From: a virus
Strand: one strand, 5' to 3'
Virus record (IMG/VR): IMGVR_UViG_3300017824_000035
Coordinates: 1-32,609 of that record
Length of the DNA: 32,609 nt
Shown here: piece by piece, positions 1-7,174 of the stretch
Numbering within the stretch: position 1 is the first letter of the stretch
Layout of the letters: every line of letters starts with the position of its first letter
Made by a program: the position numbers and the translations under genes
Notes under the pieces: generated by a model
The model's input: only the letters and a program-made list of their open reading frames with translations
Database searches by the model: none
What the model was told of the DNA's origin: nothing

Positions 1-611
1 TCATTGATGAAACCAGTGATTGCTTTCACCAAGTGTTTTTCTGCACTTTTATCGTGTGTTAATGCACTAGCGGTCTCAAACATTTGCGCTCCGCCTCGCA
101 TATTAAATAAACTTTCATATATAGATTTAGGATAGGCGTCAGGAGCACTTGGTTGTGCCACAATGTCCACTGTAACAATATCAAAGTCGCTTACTTGTCC
201 ACTTCCGTCGACGTTTCCACTACCTCTACTGCTTACACCAAGTTTAGCACCTGCTTTTAATAATGCTCTCGCAATATTACCCATCGGTGTTTCTATAATT
301 TTAAGTTTGCCCAAACCGTTTGAATCGTCATAAGTCATTTCTTGAATTATGTGACTCACACGGTCTAAATTTATTTGTAATTCTTCAGGGTGATCTAACT
401 CACCCATCACAGTCTCACCTTTGGCAAGACGTTCTTTTACACTATCAACAGCCTTCTTAATTTCATCTTTGGGATATACTCTACCATTTTGGTTTTTTAC
501 ATCACCTTGTATGAACAAACCCTGCATATATAGGTCCTTACCATCTTTTGATTCCATTATCTGGACATTAGATGCTTCTGGACTTAGATATTCATAAAGT
601 TTATTAGCCAT
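1..611 (-). CDS. 21: Prohead core protease, T4 gp21-like (partial, C-terminus beyond left edge)
   Basis: Serine-type protease that sits in the prohead core and, in T4, cleaves scaffold and capsid proteins during head maturation. My translation gives 203 residues before the window edge. It begins MANKLYEYLSP at an ATG with a GAGGA ribosome site just upstream. The family hallmarks are visible: a GELDHP motif with the likely catalytic His74, and GVSSRG with the likely nucleophile Ser127 or Ser128, followed by a strand-like segment (DFDIVTVDIVAQPSAPDA). It lies directly downstream of the acidic core protein and portal genes, in the same order as T4 20-67-68-21. The gene continues off the window, so length and C-terminal processing cannot be judged. 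The family assignment is firm; the choice of catalytic serine is inference from the family. Confidence 0.9.
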   Translation of the reverse strand, partial: MANKLYEYLSPEASNVQIMESKDGKDLYMQGLFIQGDVKNQNGRVYPKDEIKKAVDSVKERLAKGETVMGELDHPEELQINLDRVSHIIQEMTYDDSNGLGKLKIIETPMGNIARALLKAGAKLGVSSRGSGNVDGSGQVSDFDIVTVDIVAQPSAPDAYPKSIYESLFNMRGGAQMFETASALTHDKSAEKHLVKAITGFIN

Positions 612-638
612 TGTTTAATCCTCAGTAATTAAAAAGAC

Positions 639-1454
639 TTATGCCTTTTTAGGTTCAACTTTAATGTTGTCTGATGGTGTGTGATCTTTTGCTGACTCAC
701 CTTTGTTGCCTTCGCCGCCGTCTTTTAGAACAACTGCTTTAGTTTTACCGTCTGCGATTTTAGATGGAGCAGGCATTTTCATACCTTGTTCGTTATCTGC
801 TTGTCCGCCACTTGGTGCCGCTACATTGTCAGAAAGTTTAGTTGCTTCTTCAACAACTTCGTCTGACTCTTCTGCAACTTCTTCGTCTAAGTCATATTCG
901 ACTGACTCTAGGTCCATTTCATCTGGCATTTCAGCATCCATTTCTGCTTCTTCGCCGTCTTCTACTTCGCCTTCTTCGTCGTCTGCTAATAATTTTTCAA
1001 ATTCTGCTTTGAGGTCTTCTAGCTCGTCTTCGATATTATCAACTTTATCTTCTAGGTCTTCTTCACTGTCATCTTCAGCATCTAACTCTAACTCGTCTTC
1101 TGCTTCGTCTTCAAATGTACCTTCTTCGTCTGCTGAAATATCATCTGCAAAGTCATTTGATTGATCAATTACTTCATCAACTTCAATTTCTTCTTCGACT
1201 GCTTCTTCTTCTGACTCTTCTGCTTCTTCAACAGCCTCTTCCTCAGATTCCTCTGATTCTTCTACTGCTTCTTCTTCTGATTCTTCAGATTCTTCAACTG
1301 CTTCTTCCTCTGAAACGTCTTCGTCTAGAACTTTTTCATATTCTGCTCTTGCTTTAGCAACAACATACTCATGAAGCAATTCTTCCGCTTTTTCGTTTTC
1401 TTCGGCTAGTAATAGTTCAAGAATGTTTTCTAATTGTGTTCTTGATTCTGACAT
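639..1454 (-). CDS. Acidic prohead core/scaffold protein (gp67/gp68-like position)
   Basis: A 271-residue, extremely acidic protein between the portal and the prohead protease, where T4 has the core proteins gp67 and gp68. Residues 1-45 form a predicted helix (ENILELLLAEENEKAEELLH) resembling the short helical head of such core proteins. Residues 49-89 are an 11-residue Glu/Ser repeat. Residues 100-205 remain Asp/Glu rich with coiled-coil character (EDKVDNIEDELEDLKAEFEK). The tail from 210 is low-complexity, with lysines. Start: ATG with a GGAGAG ribosome site. In the T4 family such proteins fill the prohead core and are degraded by gp21, the next gene here. Which core protein it corresponds to (gp67, gp68 or gp22) is uncertain, because acidic composition blurs homology. 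Confidence 0.65.
   Translation of the reverse strand: MSESRTQLENILELLLAEENEKAEELLHEYVVAKARAEYEKVLDEDVSEEEAVEESEESEEEAVEESEESEEEAVEEAEESEEEAVEEEIEVDEVIDQSNDFADDISADEEGTFEDEAEDELELDAEDDSEEDLEDKVDNIEDELEDLKAEFEKLLADDEEGEVEDGEEAEMDAEMPDEMDLESVEYDLDEEVAEESDEVVEEATKLSDNVAAPSGGQADNEQGMKMPAPSKIADGKTKAVVLKDGGEGNKGESAKDHTPSDNIKVEPKKA
1188..1310 (-). repeat. 33-bp in-frame repeats in the acidic core protein gene
   Basis: About 3.7 imperfect copies of a 33-bp unit encode the 11-residue pattern EEAVEESEESE. Copies differ mainly by synonymous changes and one Ser to Ala change. In-frame expansion by slippage or unequal recombination is the likely origin. It is a coding repeat, not a CRISPR. Confidence 0.75.
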
Positions 1455-1523
1455 TGTGGTCTCTCCGATTAAATTTTTTTTTTGGTGGCTCAGACGTAAG
1501 TGCCTAAACTACCCTGTTAAGTA

Positions 1524-1552
1524 CTTATATGATGTATGTATATTTGTTGCAA
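1524..1552 (-). promoter_or_regulatory. Candidate internal sigma-70-like promoter before the acidic core gene
   Basis: In the 194-bp gap between the small core gene and the acidic core gene, the minus strand reads TTGCAA (1552-1547), a 17-bp spacer, then TATAAG (1529-1524). Five of six -10 bases match consensus but only four of six -35 bases, so this is a weak call. The same -10 region also reads TATAAGTA (1529-1522), one mismatch from a T4-type late octamer. Either would place a start site about 60 bp before the acidic core gene and allow extra scaffold synthesis. Confidence 0.3.
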
Positions 1553-1576
1553 AACGGTGTGAAAATGATGTTTTTG

Positions 1577-1599
1577 ATGCGAAAATGGTGATTTCGCAT
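1577..1599. other. Perfect 8-bp inverted repeat in the head operon gap
   Basis: ATGCGAAA at 1577-1584 pairs with TTTCGCAT at 1592-1599 around a 7-base loop. No T-run follows it on the minus strand, where the operon is read, so it does not look like an intrinsic terminator. It may be an RNA processing or stability element between the portal part and the scaffold part of the operon. Confidence 0.45.
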
Positions 1600-1648
1600 T
1601 ATTATGTCTTAATATTTACTATTTTAGGTGTTTTACTTAAAAACTAGT

Positions 1649-1858
1649 TTAAATTAAACCGCCACCTGCATCGCCTGAAGGAGTCGCATACATGACCTTA
1701 ACAAATTTATCATGTTCTGTTTTTTCTTTGTCTTTAAGGTCCCTTACTTTTCTTAATTTGCCTAACTCTTCCAAAGTAAGTTTGGATTTTCTAGTGTCCT
1801 CTTTACTTCTTTTAACAAACTCGTCAAGTTCTGGATTGTAAAATTCTATTAATCTCAT
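1649..1858 (-). CDS. Small charged head-assembly protein downstream of portal
   Basis: A 69-residue, highly charged protein (MRLIEFYNPELDEFVKRSKE at the start, then helix-forming KLTLEELGKLRKVRDLKDKE). Its ATG overlaps the portal stop codon (TAATG at 1860-1856), so translation is coupled. Position between gp20 and the core proteins, with small size and helical charge, suggests a prohead core component comparable in place to T4 gp67. I see no diagnostic motif, so the role is inferred from context only. No signal peptide or membrane segment is present. A 194-bp gap with a hairpin and a weak promoter follows it. Confidence 0.6.
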   Translation of the reverse strand: MRLIEFYNPELDEFVKRSKEDTRKSKLTLEELGKLRKVRDLKDKEKTEHDKFVKVMYATPSGDAGGGLI

Positions 1859-3588
1859 TATAAACTACCTGCTCCGCCTGGTGTTATTGGAGGCGTCCCT
1901 TCACCTGTATCATCAGTATTTATGCCTTCTTCACCGGCTGTTGGATCTGCCAATGGAATATCTCCTGCTGGTATTTCAAAATTAGGATCTACTGCCATTG
2001 GATCATTAGGTCTAATACCCAAGTTTCTAAGTTCTGCAGATTTACCATCCTGTGTTTCGTATTTCTCGTATCCGTTTTCAGATCTCCAGAGCTCTTCGTT
2101 TTCTTTTATCTCTTGCTCTGTAAGTCCCAAGTATTTTTTAAGTTTAAATTGGTTGGATAAGTGAGGAACTGCCGCTACTGCATTATATAATTGAGCACGT
2201 TCTGTATCCAATTGTAAGTCTTTATATGTGCTAAAATTAAGTGGTTTATTGAATTCTATATTGAATAATGCATTATCTATATCAACACCACGATGCTTTA
2301 AAAACATCTTAAATTCTTTATCTAAGTCTTCTTGTATCTGTCTTTGAAGCCTTTCTACATACTTTGCAAACCTATATTCTTGTATATAAGCAACACCTAC
2401 TTTACCGTCGTTGTATACCGCTGACCCGTCATCAGGCCCTGTAGGTAAGTAAGAACTTGGTATTCTAAGTCCTCTTAATAATTTATTGTTAAAATATCTT
2501 AAGTCATCTATTTGTCCTAAATTCTCTCCGCCTGGTAATGTGTCAACTTTACTGCCTCTACCATCTGCCGTTTGTGCAAAGAAATAGTCTTCCAACATAC
2601 TCATTGGATTATATGCGGCATCTACAACACCACTGCCGTCTGCTTTCTTATTAGGTACACGTTTTTGTTGTACTTCATATTTTACTTGTTCTAAATACTG
2701 TCTTGCTTTGTGAGGTGGCATATTACCAACATCAATCATAAACACACGTCTTTCAGGTGCTCTGTGTACCCTGTATATAATTATAGAGTCTTCAAGCAAT
2801 TCCTTTTGCTTGAAAACCTTAAATATGGGTTCTAATATACTAACACCAAATGGCCATGCATGATCCATTCCTTGTGTTAAACTTACGTGAACAATGTGTT
2901 TAGCATCAACAGGAGTGCCTTGATCTGCACCATCTATTGCTCCAGTACCATAAGCATTTGCTGTACTGTTTACGCCTGCCATTACACCTGTAAGACCCTG
3001 TCCACTTCCGTATGGTCTTGCATGTAATCCTGCTACACTTGTTGCTGTTAATTCTTCAAATAAAGGTTCTAAATTTTTAATAAAGTAAGTTTCAATCTTC
3101 TTACCTTCACTTTCGTTTACAATAACCTTTTCAATGTTTGCAGGATCAACCCAATATAACTTATATGTTTCTGGGTCTCTGATAAAGAATTGATCTCCGT
3201 ATTTAATAGTACTTCTAAATATACCAAATACTCTTTTGTGTAAATCGTTTAATTTACTCCATTGTTTAATTGTTTTGCTGATAATGGAATTTTCTGTATC
3301 TGTAGGATCTGCATTAAACTTGACTTCAAAAGGTAATCCTGAATATTCATCTTCTTGTGTGCCAAATTCTGCGACTGTATCTAAAGCGGCATTTATTTCC
3401 AAATCGTTATCCATTTGGTCATACTGCATATATCTCATTAATCTGTTGGGAGAACCTGCATATACTTCAGGTAGCCAACTTGCATATCTGCTGGAAGCCG
3501 CACCAGGACCTGTTTCAGACTGGTTGCCTGTTACATTCAGTGGTAATCCACTGTTGTCGACTGATGTAAAATACTTTTTCCAACTCAT
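1858..3588 (-). CDS. 20: Portal vertex protein, T4 gp20-like
   Basis: Forms the twelve-subunit ring at one head vertex through which DNA enters and leaves, and which nucleates prohead assembly. The protein is 576 residues, near the T4 gp20 length of just over 500. Recognisable portal segments include SRYASWLPEVYAGSPNRLMR near residue 35, the stretch IIYRVHRAPERRVFMIDVGN near 270, and LRGLRIPSSYLPTGPDDGSA near 370, followed by a helical region and a disordered Gly/Pro/Thr tail. Start: ATG preceded by AAGGAA. A late-type octamer lies 22 bp before the predicted mRNA 5' end reaches the ATG. It leads the minus-strand head operon; the next gene overlaps its stop codon. The assignment is firm from sequence pattern and gene order. 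Confidence 0.93.
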   Translation of the reverse strand: MSWKKYFTSVDNSGLPLNVTGNQSETGPGAASSRYASWLPEVYAGSPNRLMRYMQYDQMDNDLEINAALDTVAEFGTQEDEYSGLPFEVKFNADPTDTENSIISKTIKQWSKLNDLHKRVFGIFRSTIKYGDQFFIRDPETYKLYWVDPANIEKVIVNESEGKKIETYFIKNLEPLFEELTATSVAGLHARPYGSGQGLTGVMAGVNSTANAYGTGAIDGADQGTPVDAKHIVHVSLTQGMDHAWPFGVSILEPIFKVFKQKELLEDSIIIYRVHRAPERRVFMIDVGNMPPHKARQYLEQVKYEVQQKRVPNKKADGSGVVDAAYNPMSMLEDYFFAQTADGRGSKVDTLPGGENLGQIDDLRYFNNKLLRGLRIPSSYLPTGPDDGSAVYNDGKVGVAYIQEYRFAKYVERLQRQIQEDLDKEFKMFLKHRGVDIDNALFNIEFNKPLNFSTYKDLQLDTERAQLYNAVAAVPHLSNQFKLKKYLGLTEQEIKENEELWRSENGYEKYETQDGKSAELRNLGIRPNDPMAVDPNFEIPAGDIPLADPTAGEEGINTDDTGEGTPPITPGGAGSL

Positions 3589-3606
3589 ATAAGATTCCTT
3601 TTAGTT

Positions 3607-3635
3607 ATATTACACTATTTATCTGAAGTTGTCAA
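3607..3635 (-). promoter_or_regulatory. Candidate sigma-70-like promoter of the portal operon
   Basis: The minus strand shows a perfect TTGACA (3635-3630), a 17-bp spacer and TAATAT (3612-3607, four of six consensus bases). It overlaps the late octamer at 3623-3616, which sits inside its spacer. If both work, the head operon could be read by host holoenzyme as well as by gp55. The -10 is poor, so the late promoter is the better supported of the two. Confidence 0.35.
3616..3623 (-). promoter_or_regulatory. Late promoter octamer GATAAATA for the portal/head operon
   Basis: GATAAATA on the minus strand differs from the T4 late consensus TATAAATA only in the first base. With T4 spacing (octamer at -13 to -6), transcription would start near 3610, leaving a 22-base leader that contains AAGGAA before the portal ATG at 3588. 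The same octamer precedes other structural units in this window. Confidence 0.7.
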
Positions 3636-3655
3636 GAAGAAACTGGGAGTCTTGG

Positions 3656-5998
3656 CTACATATTGCCTTGTTCTATGGTTTTTGTTTGTTTTCTTGTTAA
3701 GAGGATAAGAGTTTCTAGATATGTTTTCATTTCTTCATTGGATAGACCTTGCACGTTATCTGTGTCGAAGGATTGTTTAAAATCAGGGCCGGTTATACCC
3801 CTCATATTTTCTGGAATTCTTGACGCCTGCATTTGTAAATTAGTCTCTATCGCTGAGAGTTGGCCTTCTTTATGTAATTTCATAAGCATATCCATAGCCT
3901 GTTGTTCTTTTTTGTTTAATGTTGTAGAACCCAAACTGATTATTTGAGCTGGAGAACTTTGAGTACCCGCTGTATTTAAAAATCTTTGACCCTCTACATC
4001 TGCTAGGTAACCAGGTGTCGTTTTACCATATTGATTTGTTCTGGATTTAATTATATCTTGGGTGTCTTTTTTGTCTTTTTTCGGGGGACCAATAAATGCT
4101 GGATCTACCGGATCATTATCTTGGGTCTCTTTTTTCGGGGGACCAATAAATGCTGGATCTACCGGATCATTTTTAACTTTAACTATTCCTTCCCTTTCTG
4201 CAATACCTTGTGCTGTGGCAAGGCTGTATTTTTGATTCAATGAAGTTTGAATTTCATCTCTTTTAGCATCTTTTTCTGCTTGTATTTCTTCTTCACTTAA
4301 TTCATAAAAAGGAAGCAATGCTGACTTTATTCTTAAACCTATACCGTGAAGCATTACACCGAATTCCATTGCTATCATATCAAACAATTTTACAAGAGCT
4401 GGTTTTACAACATCAGTAAATGTTTTGAAAAATCCTGCATCTTTATTTTTATCTAAGAAATCCTGTACCTTTTGGTTAAATAATCCAATTTTCACAGTCA
4501 TAAAGTCTATTGCTACAGGAAGTTTTTCACCTAAACTTTTTGCTATTTCTGATTGATCACCTTCTATTCCAAAAAATGTTTGTGCTAGTTCTGTTACTGC
4601 ATTTCTTAATGCCTTAAAAGAATTATTAAATGCGTCGTAATCTATACCATCTATAAACGACAGTATAAACTTATCTTTTACAGCACCGAATGTAGTTATA
4701 AGTTGCGTTCCTGTAGAAGTCAACAAATTCATAGTTCTTTGGAACTCCACTGGAGTTAGATCTACTCCGGCTTCTGCTATTTTTTTCACCGATTTTTCAA
4801 ATTGCATCACACCTTTAGCCAATGCCAGAGCCTGAGCATCACCTGTTCTGGCAATAGCAAATATTCTCTGTTTTTCTCCCTCGGTCAACAGACCCATGGT
4901 TTCTGTAAATTGTAAAGCAACATCTTCGCCGTCTAACAAACCACGGTTAAATCCTTGTACTACCCTATTAAAGTCTCCTGCTAGGCTGGGTAATACAGTT
5001 ACAAATCTTTTTGCGGCTTCACTGAATCCTATTGCACCAAACGAACCTGCTTCTATGGCCGCCGCGGCTAGTTCACCACCTAGTTCACCACCTGTTGCTC
5101 TTAAAACACTTGCAAACTCCTGGGTGCTTTTTATCAGTTCCTGTCTTGCGTCTTCATTTAGCATTAACAGTCTTGCTTGAAAGTCTGATTGTGATTGCAA
5201 TAATTGTATAGTAAATGCTCGAACAGTTTCAACACTTTCCCCTAATACACCTGAATATTCAATTTGTGTTTCTAAAAGTTTTTCTGTTCGTTGTATTAAT
5301 CTAGTTCGTTGTTTTTCATCTAATTGGCCAATATTTCCCAATCTAGTTGCAAAGTTTATTTCTTCTTTTAAAATATCTATGTTGTCTTGTAGTGTTAATC
5401 CAAAATCGGCACCATTTGCATTTAAGGCATTAAACTGTTTAAGTAAATTATTAATAGAATCTCCTCCCAATGCCTGCATGGCTCCTGCCGCACCTAGAGT
5501 AAAGTTAGTGGCTTCCTCTAAACTCATACCCAATGACCTTAAAGCAAAATTAGTATCCATAAATTCGTCGGCTTGATTCAACCCAACATCAGTCAATCGG
5601 TTAAGCGATGCAGTATATCTAAATAAAGTATCTGTAGTTAAGGCCGCTATAGCACCAGCAAGTGCGGCAGAGCCCTTCACTACTGTTCCTATAAATCCGC
5701 CTAAACCAACTCCCAAAGCCACAGATGCGGCTCTTAATTTACTATATTCTTTAACAGTATTTTTAACTTCTTTTGTTTCTTCTTTTTTTGTTTTTGTGGA
5801 TTCTTTAGAGGCCTTAGATGCATCATTGGCATCTTTATTACTACCCTTACCTCCTGTAATTGCTTTTATTAACTTTTCGTTTTCGGATTGTATAGTACCT
5901 GACAATTTAGACATATCAGACGCCATTTTTTTCATGGTCACTTCTTTAGCCCAATCTGGTACTACTGTTTGTCCATTATCTAAATTAATTGTATCCAT
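3656..5998 (-). CDS. Putative tail tape measure protein (gp29-like role)
   Basis: A 780-residue, mostly helical protein. Residues 1-55 hold a helical head, 55-85 a Lys/Glu/Ser/Thr-rich linker, and about 92-125 a Gly/Ala hydrophobic stretch (ASVALGVGLGGFIGTVVKGS) of the kind found in tape measures. Long Ala/Leu/Gln-rich helices follow, then an 18-residue tandem repeat containing DPVDPAFIGPPKK near residue 620. It sits beside gp26/gp51-type genes, matching the usual pairing of tape measure and tail chaperone, but is transcribed divergently. At the usual 1.5 angstrom per residue it would span about 117 nm. Start: ATG at 5998 with only a weak GGA upstream. I infer function from composition and context; another internal tail or virion protein is possible. 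Confidence 0.55.
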   Translation of the reverse strand: MDTINLDNGQTVVPDWAKEVTMKKMASDMSKLSGTIQSENEKLIKAITGGKGSNKDANDASKASKESTKTKKEETKEVKNTVKEYSKLRAASVALGVGLGGFIGTVVKGSAALAGAIAALTTDTLFRYTASLNRLTDVGLNQADEFMDTNFALRSLGMSLEEATNFTLGAAGAMQALGGDSINNLLKQFNALNANGADFGLTLQDNIDILKEEINFATRLGNIGQLDEKQRTRLIQRTEKLLETQIEYSGVLGESVETVRAFTIQLLQSQSDFQARLLMLNEDARQELIKSTQEFASVLRATGGELGGELAAAAIEAGSFGAIGFSEAAKRFVTVLPSLAGDFNRVVQGFNRGLLDGEDVALQFTETMGLLTEGEKQRIFAIARTGDAQALALAKGVMQFEKSVKKIAEAGVDLTPVEFQRTMNLLTSTGTQLITTFGAVKDKFILSFIDGIDYDAFNNSFKALRNAVTELAQTFFGIEGDQSEIAKSLGEKLPVAIDFMTVKIGLFNQKVQDFLDKNKDAGFFKTFTDVVKPALVKLFDMIAMEFGVMLHGIGLRIKSALLPFYELSEEEIQAEKDAKRDEIQTSLNQKYSLATAQGIAEREGIVKVKNDPVDPAFIGPPKKETQDNDPVDPAFIGPPKKDKKDTQDIIKSRTNQYGKTTPGYLADVEGQRFLNTAGTQSSPAQIISLGSTTLNKKEQQAMDMLMKLHKEGQLSAIETNLQMQASRIPENMRGITGPDFKQSFDTDNVQGLSNEEMKTYLETLILLTRKQTKTIEQGNM
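4076..4170 (-). repeat. 54-bp tandem duplication inside the tape measure gene
   Basis: Two copies of at least 41 identical bases (4076-4116 and 4130-4170) lie exactly 54 bp apart, so the reading frame is kept. They encode DPVDPAFIGPPKK twice, joined by a short charged linker. Near-perfect identity at the DNA level implies a recent duplication. Confidence 0.9.
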
Positions 5999-6032
5999 CT
6001 ACTAAAATTCCATTATATGCTGTTTTAACTAT

Positions 6033-6040
6033 GATAAATA
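6033..6040 (+). promoter_or_regulatory. Late promoter octamer GATAAATA for gp26
   Basis: Plus-strand GATAAATA. With T4 late spacing the mRNA would begin near 6046, giving a 50-base leader to the gp26 ATG at 6096, which has AGGAG at the usual distance. It forms a 9-bp inverted repeat with the opposing octamer at 6063-6070. Confidence 0.7.
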
Positions 6041-6062
6041 TATCGTAGATAAACTCATATAG

Positions 6063-6070
6063 TATTTATC
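6063..6070 (-). promoter_or_regulatory. Late promoter octamer GATAAATA for the tape measure gene
   Basis: Minus-strand GATAAATA (the plus strand reads TATTTATC). Predicted start near 6057, with a 59-base leader to the ATG at 5998. It points towards the plus-strand octamer at 6033-6040, so the two late transcripts would overlap by about 12 bases at their 5' ends. Confidence 0.7.
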
Positions 6071-6095
6071 AGAAGAATTAACAGGAGTTTTAATT

Positions 6096-6947
6096 ATGAC
6101 GAATAAAACAAATCCATTAGCAGGACATTTTAGACAACCTAAATTGTACATGAAATTACCTAGTGGAGGTTTGTTCAATACAGACGAAGATCTAGATTTT
6201 CCAGAAAGCAAAGAAGTTGCCGTTTTTCCTATGACAGCAAAGGATGAAATCTTAATGAAGAATCCAGATGCATTGTTGAATGGTGAAGCAGTAGTACAGG
6301 TTATTAAGAGTTGTGTTCCTAGTGTATTAAAGCCACAAGAATTAACAAATATAGATGTAGATGCAATACTTATGGGTATTCAGTCTGCTACCTATGGTGA
6401 CGAAATGGAAGTAACTGCAAAATGTAAAAATTGTGAGGACAAAGAACTAACAGGCACAACAAGTATACAAGACTCATTGGACCAAATACAACCTTTAGAA
6501 GAAATTAATATTGCAGAATGGGAAGGGTTAAAAGTAGCACTAAGGCCTGTTAAATATAAAAGCACTATAGAAGCAGGACTTATAAATTTCCAAACAACTA
6601 GAAGTTTACAGGGAATATCAGAGTTGCCTGACGATATGGACAAACTGCAAATATTCAACGAAACATTTAATAGAATTGCTGTTTTAAACTTTAACTTAAT
6701 TGCAGACAGTATAGAAAAAATAATTATGCAGGAAGGAGAAGAAACTATTGAAGTGACTGATCGAGAACATATTATAGAGTTCTTAAATAACTGTGAAGCA
6801 TCTATTGGAAAGAAAATAGAAGAACAAAGCAGTAAAATTTCCACAAATGGTATTAAAAAAGAAATACAATTCCTTTGTGAAGATTGTGAAGAAGTTACAG
6901 AAAGTACAATAGTATTAGATCCTGTAAATTTTTTCATGGCTTCCTAG
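6096..6947 (+). CDS. 26: gp26-like baseplate/tail assembly protein with two CxxC pairs
   Basis: A 283-residue member of the T4 gp26 family, classed as a baseplate hub assembly protein. Typical features are the N-terminal KLYMKLPSGG segment, the VFPMTAKDEILMKNPDALLN block near residues 45-65, and two widely spaced CxxC pairs (C110/C113 and C261/C264) that probably bind one zinc ion. Start: ATG with AGGAG. The last codons are aat ttt ttc atg gct tcc tag, and this end contains a perfect -1 slippery site that could switch ribosomes into the following ORF. That layout, beside a putative tape measure gene, resembles the frameshifted tail-assembly chaperones of other long-tailed phages. The family call is firm; the chaperone role is inference. 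Confidence 0.88.
   Translation: MTNKTNPLAGHFRQPKLYMKLPSGGLFNTDEDLDFPESKEVAVFPMTAKDEILMKNPDALLNGEAVVQVIKSCVPSVLKPQELTNIDVDAILMGIQSATYGDEMEVTAKCKNCEDKELTGTTSIQDSLDQIQPLEEINIAEWEGLKVALRPVKYKSTIEAGLINFQTTRSLQGISELPDDMDKLQIFNETFNRIAVLNFNLIADSIEKIIMQEGEETIEVTDREHIIEFLNNCEASIGKKIEEQSSKISTNGIKKEIQFLCEDCEEVTESTIVLDPVNFFMAS
6929..6935 (+). promoter_or_regulatory. Candidate programmed -1 frameshift site (TTTTTTC)
   Basis: In the gp26 frame the site reads T-TTT-TTC, which fits X-XXY-YYZ exactly. A second fit, A-AAT-TTT, overlaps it at 6926-6932. Slippage by one base back puts ribosomes into the open -1 frame (cat ggc ttc cta gcg...), which runs to the stop at 7172-7174. The gp26 stop lies only 9 bases past the heptamer. 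A weak GGCT/AGCC hairpin (6938-6941 with 6952-6955) follows. Confidence 0.7.
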
Positions 6948-7174
6948 CGACAGCCGAACCTGAAGAAATAGTTCAGTTCCTAGAGAAGTTAAAAACAGAC
7001 AGATCGGCACTTTATAAGAACATTGTAGAATTAACAATATACAGTGAAGGCAAAGTTTCTTATACTGAAGCATGGAATATGTCTACTGAAGAAAGGTCGT
7101 TATTTATAGAAGTGTTAAGCAACTACACCAAAGCAAAAAACGGCGATAGTTCTGAAAGCAACGAATACTTATAA
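6935..7174 (+). CDS. gp51-like ORF expressed as a -1 frameshift extension of gp26
   Basis: Seventy-nine codons in the -1 frame of gp26, beginning HGFLATAEPEEIVQFLEK, with a helical middle (YKNIVELTIYSEGKVSYTEA, then EERSLFIEVLSNY) and stop TAA at 7172-7174. The frame is open from 6890 but has no ATG, GTG or TTG until the Met at codon 49, inside the conserved-looking part, so ordinary initiation is unlikely. Slippage at 6929-6935 would give a 359-residue gp26 fusion. The small helical product and its position after gp26 match T4 gp51-type assembly proteins. Its stop overlaps the next ATG (TAATG), which supports it being translated. Homology to gp51 is tentative; the frame arrangement is directly visible. 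Confidence 0.72.
   Translation, partial: HGFLATAEPEEIVQFLEKLKTDRSALYKNIVELTIYSEGKVSYTEAWNMSTEERSLFIEVLSNYTKAKNGDSSESNEYL

Noticed and set aside
1188-1310. Regular repeats as a CRISPR array.
   Set aside because: The repeats are tandem, in frame and without unique spacers.
703-1357. Long open frames antisense to the acidic core gene (Ser- or Leu-rich).
   Set aside because: They arise from the biased Glu/Asp codons of the true gene and have no ribosome sites or sensible composition.
6392-6937. A 181-codon open frame opposite gp26.
   Set aside because: It is fully covered by the recognised gp26 gene and its translation is Ser/Ile-rich without domain features.
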